A stretch of 7,836 nucleotides of DNA from assembly GCA_002311285.1 (NCBI GenBank), contig DBZU01000017.1:31100-38935 (forward strand), written 5' to 3'. The position numbers and the translations under genes were made by a program. The stretch is from Dehalococcoidia bacterium UBA1152. Its GTDB lineage: Bacteria > Chloroflexota > Dehalococcoidia > Lucifugimonadales > UBA2962. The notes under the pieces are model-generated. The model did not search any database and was not told the DNA's origin. It was given only the letters and a program-made list of their open reading frames with translations. This document shows positions 1-4,510 of the stretch, piece by piece; within the stretch, counting starts at the first letter, position 1; each line of letters opens with the position of its first letter.

Positions 1-6
1 GAAGGT

Positions 7-858
7 GTGGTTGATATTTTGCATAACTATTTAACTCGATTGGATTTATCAATGAATGAGACGCATAGCTTAATATGCGTTGGTTTGGATCCGGTTGCTT
101 CAAAAATTCCTGTGACCAACGTTAGTGAGTTTAATCGTGAAATTATAAACTCAACTTTTGAGCATGTTTGTGCTTACAAGCCAAACCTAGCGTTTTATGA
201 GGCTATGGGCATAGAAGGCCTAAAACACCTTGAGGATACCATCAAACATATACGCGCTCGAGCTCCTCATGCGATCATAATTGGAGACGGTAAAAGAGGC
301 GATATAGCTAGCACGAGCCACGCGTATGCACAAGCCATGTTTGATAAATGGGGTTTTGACGCTACAACTGTTAATGCTTATGGTGGTCGAGAATCGTTAC
401 TTCCATTTCTTGATTATGAGGATAAATGTGTATACGTGTGGTGCAGATCCTCAAATCCCGGGGCAGTTGAATTTCAAGATTTGTTAGTTAGAGATAATAC
501 CAATTCAGAAATTAAATTGTTTGAAAAAATTGCGCAAAACGTGACGAAATGGGAGTCCAAAGCCATGATAGGTTTAGTGGCAGGAGCTTCTTACATCGAT
601 GAACTTGAAAGATTACGAAAATTAGCTCCTCAAGCTCAAATTTTAACTCCAGGAATCGGTGCTCAAGGCGGTGATCTAGAATCGGTAATTAAATTTGGGA
701 TTAATGATTTAGGCAGAGGTTTAATGATTAATTCGTCACGGTCGATATTGTACGCATCAGGTTCTGCTGTAAGTTATGGAAAAGCAGCTAATTTGGCTGT
801 ATCGAAATTAAAAGATGACATAAACCAAGTTCTTTGTGAGAATGGTTTCCAATGGTGA
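7..858 (+). CDS. pyrF: Orotidine 5'-phosphate decarboxylase, subfamily 2
   Basis: Decarboxylates orotidine 5'-monophosphate to UMP, the last step of de novo pyrimidine synthesis, in the cytoplasm. The 283-residue length and the opening S-L-I-C-V-G-L-D-P (residues 21-29) match the longer bacterial (subfamily 2) enzymes. The catalytic tetrad is visible as Lys58 (AYKPN) and Asp94-Lys96-Asp99 in DGKRGDI; Asp28 in GLDP is also present. The substrate/phosphate-binding parts TVNAYGGRESLLPFL (121-135), CRSSNPGA (146-153), LTPGIGAQGGD (213-223) and SSRSILYA (243-250) are all recognisable. Small departures from the usual pattern are DGKRGD where DAKRGD is common and CRSSNPG where CKTSNPG is common. The start is uncertain: GTG at 7 gives a normal N-terminus, but the frame is open to the window edge, and TTG at 19 is an alternative with GAAGG at 1-5 as a distant ribosome site. 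The next gene appears to have its own promoter, so pyrF probably ends an upstream unit. No clear terminator follows it. Confidence 0.93.
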   Translation: MVDILHNYLTRLDLSMNETHSLICVGLDPVASKIPVTNVSEFNREIINSTFEHVCAYKPNLAFYEAMGIEGLKHLEDTIKHIRARAPHAIIIGDGKRGDIASTSHAYAQAMFDKWGFDATTVNAYGGRESLLPFLDYEDKCVYVWCRSSNPGAVEFQDLLVRDNTNSEIKLFEKIAQNVTKWESKAMIGLVAGASYIDELERLRKLAPQAQILTPGIGAQGGDLESVIKFGINDLGRGLMINSSRSILYASGSAVSYGKAANLAVSKLKDDINQVLCENGFQW

Positions 859-887
859 ATTAAATAAACACACCTAAGATTTAATCG

Positions 888-910
888 GTTGACATCGTAG
901 AAAAGTCAAC
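888..910. repeat. Inverted repeat overlapping the -35 box
   Basis: GTTGAC (888-893) and its exact reverse complement GTCAAC (905-910) are separated by 11 bases. The left arm lies on the predicted -35 hexamer and the right arm sits just before the -10, a plausible place for a repressor operator. As RNA it would be a weak 6-bp hairpin, followed by TTTAG rather than a U-run, so a pyrF terminator is less likely. Confidence 0.4.
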
Positions 911-918
911 TTTAGAAT
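889..918 (+). promoter_or_regulatory. Predicted sigma70-type promoter for the nuclease-family gene
   Basis: A perfect -35 hexamer TTGACA (889-894) is followed after 18 bases by TAGAAT (913-918), which matches the -10 consensus at five of six positions. A transcript starting near 925 would have a leader of about 90 nt before the TTG start at 1014. It is the best promoter-like sequence I found between genes and may also feed the atp operon by read-through. This is a motif match only. Confidence 0.55.
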
Positions 919-999
919 TGGAAAATAAAATTCCTTGGTCCGACTGAGATTAACTGAGAAAACTTATTGAGCTAGCCATTTTTATGACACATTTAAGTT

Positions 1000-1005
1000 A
1001 AGGAG
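1000..1005 (+). promoter_or_regulatory. Ribosome binding site deciding the DUF151 start
   Basis: AAGGAG at 1000-1005 is a strong Shine-Dalgarno match. It lies 2 bases before the in-frame TTG at 1008 (too close), 8 bases before TTG at 1014 (ideal) and 17 bases before ATG at 1023 (too far). This favours TTG 1014 over the longest reading frame. Confidence 0.7.
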
Positions 1006-1013
1006 AGTTGTTT

Positions 1014-1589
1014 TTGCGTGAAATGTTGATCGATAGCATTCGTGTGAGCCTTATGAATTACCAGAGGGTGGTCATTCTCAAAGTAAAGGACGCTGATCGA
1101 TATTTACCTATTTGGATTGGCGCATCTGAAGCCGATGCAATCGCAGTAAAGTTGCAAGACGTAGCGATATCTAGGCCCCTTACTCATGACTTATTAGGAA
1201 GCATAATAAATTCTCTTGGGGCAAAAGTGAATGGGATTGTCGTATCTGACCTCAATCAAGACACATTCTATGCTAAAGTGATCTTGGCTATAAATGGTGA
1301 CACATTAGAAGTTGATTCAAGGCCCAGTGATGCTATTGCTTTGGCTATACGCACATCTGCTCCTATATTTGCAGATGATTCAGTATTGGATAAAGCCGGA
1401 GTAGATATGGATGCAGAAACCGGCAAACCAAAACAACTTAGCAATTCGAATCAACAAGTACCGTTGAGGGAAGAAGAGCTGAGAAGCCTTTCAGCTTTCA
1501 CTGAGTTTGTATCAACATTGGATTTAGATGATTTAGGTGAAACAAAACCGGATGAAGGGGATTCCAGCGATACAATCAAGGAATCTTAA
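1014..1589 (+). CDS. Bifunctional nuclease family protein (DUF151)
   Basis: Belongs to the DUF151/bifunctional nuclease (BFN) family. Plant members have been reported to have DNase and RNase activity and a structure is known for a Thermotoga member, but the role in most bacteria is unsettled. From a TTG start at 1014 the protein has 191 residues. The core domain covers about residues 4-130 with the hallmark segments DSIRVSLM (7-14), RYLPIWIGASEADAIA (29-44), SRPLTHDLL (53-61), DTFYAKV (83-89) and DSRPSDAIALAIR (101-113), followed by APIFADDSVL. The tail (about 131-191) is hydrophilic and acidic, with REEELRSLSAFTEFVSTLDL, a likely helix, then a disordered end rich in Asp, Glu and Ser. There is no signal peptide, so it is probably cytoplasmic. 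It lies 133 bases before atpZ in the same direction. Co-transcription with the atp genes is possible, but a functional link is not shown by the sequence. Family assignment is firm; activity is inferred. Confidence 0.9.
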   Translation: MREMLIDSIRVSLMNYQRVVILKVKDADRYLPIWIGASEADAIAVKLQDVAISRPLTHDLLGSIINSLGAKVNGIVVSDLNQDTFYAKVILAINGDTLEVDSRPSDAIALAIRTSAPIFADDSVLDKAGVDMDAETGKPKQLSNSNQQVPLREEELRSLSAFTEFVSTLDLDDLGETKPDEGDSSDTIKES

Positions 1590-1612
1590 ATATAAGGACC
1601 GAAAAGTAGCAA

Positions 1613-1627
1613 TGAACAGCCCGTTCA
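1613..1627. repeat. Short inverted repeat between the DUF151 gene and atpZ
   Basis: TGAAC (1613-1617) and GTTCA (1623-1627) are perfect 5-bp arms around AGCCC. It lies shortly after the DUF151 gene stop codon and could form a small hairpin, but no U-run follows it. It resembles a Gram-positive LexA site only superficially, because the spacer is five bases, not four. Confidence 0.25.
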
Positions 1628-1635
1628 CCGCAGTT

Positions 1636-1663
1636 TTGACTACAAAATTTAGATTGTGATAAA
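1636..1663 (+). promoter_or_regulatory. Candidate promoter of the atp operon
   Basis: TTGACT (1636-1641, five of six to the -35 consensus) is separated by 16 bases from GATAAA (1658-1663, four of six to the -10 consensus). A TG at 1655-1656 gives an extended -10 pattern. Transcription would begin near 1670, about 53 nt before the atpZ start, and would include the palindrome at 1689-1703. It is weaker than the candidate at 889-918. Confidence 0.4.
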
Positions 1664-1688
1664 CTTTTCAATCGAAGCCAAATTGGTC

Positions 1689-1703
1689 ACTGGATAATCC
1701 AGT
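1689..1703. repeat. Perfect 15-bp palindrome before atpZ
   Basis: ACTGGAT (1689-1695) and ATCCAGT (1697-1703) are exact reverse complements around a single A. In DNA this fits an operator for a dimeric regulator lying just downstream of the predicted start of transcription. In RNA it could fold as a 5-bp stem ACUGG/CCAGU with a five-base loop, 19 bases before the atpZ start codon. Confidence 0.5.
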
Positions 1704-1722
1704 ATTCGGGATGTAGAAACCT

Positions 1723-1947
1723 GTGTTCCATAAGGCAAGAAATTCAAAAAAACGATATTTAATAGCTAGACTTGTGGGCGTTGGATGGTTCGTTGCACTT
1801 TTGATTTCTGGCGGAGCTGTTGGTGGCTTCTTTTTGGATGAATGGCTAGGGTTAAGCCCTGCTTTTACTATGACTGGAGTTCTTGTAGGTTTAGGACTTT
1901 CAGTTTTTGGAATGTATAGAATGATACTGGCTATACTGAGGGAATAA
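1723..1947 (+). CDS. atpZ: AtpZ/AtpI-family membrane protein
   Basis: A 74-residue protein of the AtpZ/AtpI family found at the head of many bacterial ATP synthase operons. Studied relatives act in c-ring assembly or, with AtpI, in magnesium/calcium supply to the synthase; which applies here cannot be read from sequence. Two membrane segments are visible, about residues 15-38 and 47-70, after a basic N-terminus (KARNSKKR). The family pattern is clear: GGAVGGFFLDEWLGLSPAF (30-48), then GVLVGLGLSVFGMYR (52-66). The start is GTG at 1723. It is the first possible one, since ATG at 1711 runs straight into TAG at 1714 and no better in-frame start follows. No good Shine-Dalgarno site precedes it, so low expression is expected. 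atpB begins 43 bases after the stop. No separate longer AtpI (four membrane segments) is present between this gene and atpB. Confidence 0.85.
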   Translation: MFHKARNSKKRYLIARLVGVGWFVALLISGGAVGGFFLDEWLGLSPAFTMTGVLVGLGLSVFGMYRMILAILRE

Positions 1948-1974
1948 GTGATACTGTTAGTTACGGTTTATTTT

Positions 1975-1994
1975 GAAAGGTTAATATGAATTGA
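1975..1994 (+). promoter_or_regulatory. atpB initiation region with ATG-AAT-TGA mini-ORF
   Basis: GAAAGG (1975-1980) is the likely ribosome site. It lies 5 bases before ATG 1986 but 10 bases before TTG 1991. The ATG opens a two-codon frame, ATG-AAT-TGA (1986-1994), whose stop overlaps the TTG that starts atpB. Ribosomes may initiate at the ATG, stop at once and restart at the TTG, or use the TTG directly. Confidence 0.4.
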
Positions 1995-3031
1995 AAGTGC
2001 TGCAAAGACCGAAGCTCTTATTCGCTATCATTGTTTTCGGAGGACTGTTTATAGTAGGACTTGCCGGTGGGGCACTCGGCGAAGCATTTGGCCTAGGATT
2101 TTTAGGGGCTCCTATTGCGACATTGTCAGTGCCAGCAGAGTCAATTTCATCTGAGCCCAACATAGGCAGCTTCCATATTACTAACACCATGATCACCACA
2201 TGGGCCACCATTGTGATACTGATTGTACTAAGTTTTTTTGCGACAAGAAAAATTAAAGAAGTACCTACTGGGCTACAAAATATCTTTGAGGCGGCAATCG
2301 AATATTTTCAAAAACTTGGGGAAGGCGTGTCAGGGAAACGGTCAGCTAAATTTATTCCATTAGTTATAACCATCTTCCTATTTATCCTAATTGCAAATTG
2401 GATTGGGATTCTGCCTGGATTTGGGACCATTGGCTGGATTGAGACCCCTGAAGACCTAATACACCATGCAGAGGAACGTCATAAAGATTTATCGAAAGTT
2501 CAATTGAACGTGTTTGATGGTAGTGAAAAAGTTGGGATTTTAGGTTTTGGTTCCATAAGGGATACTGTGACTGCAGAGGAATGGGAACATGACCCAAATG
2601 TCGTAGAAGAAGGGAAGCAGGCCGGTGTCCTTATACCATTTTTGCGTTCTGCAAATACGGATGTTAATACAACTTTAGCCATCGCTTTAGTTGCGATGTT
2701 CCTTGTTCATTTTTGGGCGCTTCGGAGTTTAGGATTCTTTTCTCATGTAAGTAAATATATAAATTTCAAACAAGGACCGATTTGGTTTGCAGTCGGTATC
2801 CTTGAAGCTATAAGTGAGGTAGCCAGGGTCATTAGTTTTACATTTAGGCTTTTTGGAAACATATTTGCCGGGGAAGTGTTGTTAGTAGCTATGGCTTTTC
2901 TTATCCCAATAATAGGCATAATGCCATTTTTAGGGTTGGAGTTATTTGTTGGTTTAATTCAAGCATATATTTTCGCTATGTTGACGTTAATATTTGCCAG
3001 TGTGGCTGGAGCTGCGCATGATGAGCATTAA
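1991..3031 (+). CDS. atpB: ATP synthase subunit a (Fo)
   Basis: Static membrane subunit that forms the two proton half-channels beside the c-ring. It has 346 residues, well above the roughly 220-290 common in bacteria. The essential arginine is Arg286 in ISFTFRLFGNIFAGE (281-295). The C-terminal signature GLIQAYIFAMLTLIFASVA (321-339) and the HDEH end are typical. Membrane segments lie near residues 8-30, 65-84, 121-142, 225-245, 265-285, 295-313 and 315-340. The N-terminal extra segment (8-30) precedes the normal first helix. The extra length is mostly an insertion at about 151-210, between LPGFGTIGWI and VLIPFLRSANTDVNTTLA, which is hydrophilic and acidic (15 Asp/Glu against 6 Lys/Arg) with four His. 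From the E. coli topology this loop should be on the outer side. The start is TTG at 1991; GTG at 1997 is an alternative. atpE follows after 70 bases. Confidence 0.96.
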   Translation: MKVLQRPKLLFAIIVFGGLFIVGLAGGALGEAFGLGFLGAPIATLSVPAESISSEPNIGSFHITNTMITTWATIVILIVLSFFATRKIKEVPTGLQNIFEAAIEYFQKLGEGVSGKRSAKFIPLVITIFLFILIANWIGILPGFGTIGWIETPEDLIHHAEERHKDLSKVQLNVFDGSEKVGILGFGSIRDTVTAEEWEHDPNVVEEGKQAGVLIPFLRSANTDVNTTLAIALVAMFLVHFWALRSLGFFSHVSKYINFKQGPIWFAVGILEAISEVARVISFTFRLFGNIFAGEVLLVAMAFLIPIIGIMPFLGLELFVGLIQAYIFAMLTLIFASVAGAAHDEH

Positions 3032-3064
3032 GTAAGCTTTTTAATGGATATTTTATAAAAATAG

Positions 3065-3082
3065 ATTTTAGAAATTTAAAAG
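3065..3082 (+). repeat. AT-rich leader motif, copy 1 (before atpE)
   Basis: ATTTTAGAAATTTAAAAG lies 19 bases before the atpE start. The same 18-nt motif with one change occurs at 3382-3399 before atpF. It sits just upstream of the Shine-Dalgarno site, where U/A-rich leaders can raise translation, as known for E. coli atpE. Confidence 0.45.
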
Positions 3083-3085
3083 ACC

Positions 3086-3093
3086 TAGGAGGT
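3086..3093 (+). promoter_or_regulatory. Strong ribosome binding site of atpE
   Basis: TAGGAGGT, with a full AGGAGG core at 3087-3092, lies 9 bases before the atpE ATG. It is the strongest Shine-Dalgarno site in the window and fits the need for many c subunits per enzyme. Confidence 0.85.
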
Positions 3094-3101
3094 TAATTGT
3101 T

Positions 3102-3326
3102 ATGGAAGGTGATGTCGCTAGTTTAGGTGCTGGAATTGCTATGGGTGTAGGGGCAGTCGGCCCTGGAATAGGAATAGGCGTTTTAGCATCAGGAGCTTTG
3201 CAATCGATAGGACGTAACCCAGATGCTGTAGGGTTGATTCAGCAGAATATGATTTTGGCGATTGCTTTTACCGAGGCAATAGCTATTTACGCTTTGGTAA
3301 TGGCTATAATTATTAAATTCGTCTAA
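3102..3326 (+). CDS. atpE: ATP synthase subunit c (Fo rotor ring)
   Basis: A 74-residue hairpin proteolipid that forms the rotating c-ring. Helix 1 carries the glycine-rich packing motif (G9, G11, G15, G17, G20, G22, G24, G26), the polar loop is RNP (38-40), and helix 2 carries the ion-binding carboxylate Glu58 in AFTEAIAIYALVMA (55-68). Compared with the sodium-binding c subunit of Ilyobacter, the helix 1 glutamine is replaced by Ile25 and the serine after the carboxylate by Ala59, while the tyrosine is kept (Tyr63). Loss of these sodium ligands predicts proton coupling. Two membrane helices are predicted, about 5-32 and 47-72. There is one copy of the gene, an ATG start and a very strong ribosome site. 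An inverted repeat surrounds its stop codon and atpF follows after 80 bases. Confidence 0.97.
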   Translation: MEGDVASLGAGIAMGVGAVGPGIGIGVLASGALQSIGRNPDAVGLIQQNMILAIAFTEAIAIYALVMAIIIKFV

Positions 3327-3348
3327 TCGGCAAAGTGATCGAATTTAA
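3313..3348 (+). repeat. Inverted repeat around the atpE stop codon
   Basis: TTAAATTCG (3313-3321) and CGAATTTAA (3340-3348) are perfect 9-bp complementary arms with an 18-nt loop holding the atpE stop codon (TAA, 3324-3326). No U-run follows, so it is not a standard terminator. It could protect the 3' end of an atpE mRNA segment or lower read-through into atpF. Confidence 0.45.
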
Positions 3349-3374
3349 GTGGTCGAATGCAAGTGATCGATCAG
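3333..3374. repeat. Three tandem 14-bp repeats between atpE and atpF
   Basis: AAGTGATCGA (3333-3342), AAGTGGTCGA (3347-3356) and AAGTGATCGA (3361-3370) recur with an exact 14-bp period. The four-base tails are ATTT, ATGC and TCAG. The third unit creates the perfect palindrome TGATCGATCA (3364-3373) with two GATC sites. The first unit shares the right arm of the inverted repeat at 3313-3348. The origin is probably local slippage; a regulatory role is possible but unproven. Confidence 0.65.
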
Positions 3375-3381
3375 ATAGCAA

Positions 3382-3399
3382 ATTTTAGAAATTTAGAAG
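3382..3399 (+). repeat. AT-rich leader motif, copy 2 (before atpF)
   Basis: ATTTTAGAAATTTAGAAG differs from the copy before atpE (3065-3082) at one of 18 positions. Its end overlaps the atpF ribosome site GAAGG (3396-3400), 6 bases before the ATG at 3407. In both copies an ATAG precedes the motif (with CAA inserted here), so a short duplicated leader is plausible. Confidence 0.45.
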
Positions 3400-3406
3400 G
3401 TATTTT

Positions 3407-3910
3407 ATGGACGCATTAGGAATAAACCTGCCTGGATTACTGACGCAGCTTATAAGTTTTTTAATACTTTTTGCCGTTCTTTCTAAGCTTTTGTATAAAC
3501 CTATTTCCAAGGCTATCGGAGATAGATCAAAAAAGATACAAGATAGTTTAGAGGCGGCAGATAAAGCACGCAAAGAAGCCGACGCGTCGCGGGAGGTAAT
3601 GGAAAAACAAATTGTCGAATCCCGCTCCGAAGGTCAAAAGATGATTGCTAATGCGAAAGATATAGCTGATAAATTCAAAGAAGAAGAATTAATAAAAGCT
3701 CGTGAAGAGATTAAGGCTGAGAAAAAGAGAGCTGAAGCTGATATCCAAAGGGAACGCGATGCAGCTATAGAAGGTCTGAGACGAGAGTTTGCATCAATTG
3801 TTGTTGATGCTGCTGAGAAGATTGTTGAGAGATCCCTTGATCAATCGAAACACAAGGACCTAATCGACAAAGTTCTTGAAGAGAGTTCTGCTTTAAATAA
3901 AGACAACTAA
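3407..3910 (+). CDS. atpF: ATP synthase subunit b (Fo stator)
   Basis: Forms the dimeric peripheral stalk that links subunit a in the membrane to delta and alpha in the head. It has 167 residues, normal for a single-type b subunit. One N-terminal membrane helix is visible at about residues 9-30 (LPGLLTQLISFLILFAVLSK region), followed by LLYKPISKAIGDRSKKI and a long charged helical region (about 38-165) rich in Ala, Glu, Lys and Arg that fits a coiled coil. The C-terminal FASIVVDAAEKIVERSLD segment is the family's delta-contacting end. Only one b gene is present, so a homodimer is expected, unlike the b/b' pair of phototrophs. ATG start with GAAGG 6 bases upstream. The gene is 40 bases before atpH. 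Confidence 0.95.
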   Translation: MDALGINLPGLLTQLISFLILFAVLSKLLYKPISKAIGDRSKKIQDSLEAADKARKEADASREVMEKQIVESRSEGQKMIANAKDIADKFKEEELIKAREEIKAEKKRAEADIQRERDAAIEGLRREFASIVVDAAEKIVERSLDQSKHKDLIDKVLEESSALNKDN

Positions 3911-3912
3911 TT

Positions 3913-3936
3913 ATGAATTTATTACGAACAGTGTAG
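3913..3936 (+). other. Seven-codon ORF before atpH
   Basis: ATG at 3913 opens MNLLRTV and stops at TAG 3934-3936, 14 bases before the atpH ATG and in a different frame. It has no clear ribosome site. If translated it might help ribosomes reach atpH, which also lacks a ribosome site; more likely it is chance. Confidence 0.15.
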
Positions 3937-3950
3937 TTTACTCAAAATTA

Positions 3951-4481
3951 ATGGCTATTATTGCAACAAAAAGATTTGCTCAGGCAGCATTTGACATTGC
4001 TGTTGAGGAAGGGGAATTAGAGACCTGGATTAGCGACATGAATTTCATTCAGGACGCCCTGTCCACTGAAGGGTTGACTGAATATTTTAATTCGCCAAGA
4101 TTGCCATTTAGCAAAAAGCTTGAATTACTAGATAAAATTGTTGATGGCAAGGTCAAAAACTCCCCTAGAAATATGGTTGCCTTATTGATTTATAGAAATA
4201 CTGTTGATTCCTTAAGCACGATAATAGATCAATTTAAGGGATTAATTGACAATCGAAACCATGTTTCTAGAGGGCAAATTATTTCAGCAGTTCCGTTAAA
4301 TGATAAACAGTTAGCTGAACTAAAGACTGTATTACAAGGATTTATAGGCAATGAGCTGGTACTTTCAAATACTGTTGACACATCGATATTAGGCGGCATT
4401 GTTGCTCGCATTGGCGACAAATTAATTGATGCTTCGTTGAGATATAAAATCGGGAAAATGCGAAGCGATTTAGCTAGATAA
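3951..4481 (+). CDS. atpH: ATP synthase subunit delta (F1 stator; OSCP homologue)
   Basis: Sits on top of the alpha3beta3 head and binds subunit b, holding the head still against rotation. It has 176 residues, the usual length. The N-terminal helical domain opens with TKRFAQAAFDIAVEEGELETW (about 6-26), the standard delta beginning. The C-terminal part shows ISAVPLNDKQLAELKTVL followed by VDTSILGGIVARIGDKLIDASLRYKI, matching the family signature around LGGxxxRxGxxxxDxSxxxxL. The protein is soluble, with no membrane segment. ATG at 3951 is the only sensible start, since no in-frame ATG, GTG or TTG occurs upstream in the spacer. There is no recognisable Shine-Dalgarno site, so low-efficiency or coupled translation from atpF is likely. 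atpA starts 29 bases after the stop. Confidence 0.95.
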   Translation: MAIIATKRFAQAAFDIAVEEGELETWISDMNFIQDALSTEGLTEYFNSPRLPFSKKLELLDKIVDGKVKNSPRNMVALLIYRNTVDSLSTIIDQFKGLIDNRNHVSRGQIISAVPLNDKQLAELKTVLQGFIGNELVLSNTVDTSILGGIVARIGDKLIDASLRYKIGKMRSDLAR

Positions 4482-4510
4482 AAATAAGTTAAGAATTCTG
4501 GGAGAAAAAA

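Noticed and set aside
915..934. GAATT/AATTC hairpin after pyrF as a terminator
   Set aside because: Five weak base pairs and no following T-run; it also overlaps the predicted -10 region.
1008..1013. TTG at 1008 as the start of the DUF151 gene
   Set aside because: Only two bases separate it from the Shine-Dalgarno site; TTG 1014 has the proper spacing.
1614..1626. GAAC-N5-GTTC as a LexA (SOS) box
   Set aside because: Gram-positive LexA sites have a four-base spacer; here it is five, and the flanks do not match.
3049..3063. TATTTT/AAAATA inverted repeat after atpB as a terminator
   Set aside because: The stem is all A/T, too weak to terminate, and atpE lies directly downstream in the same operon.
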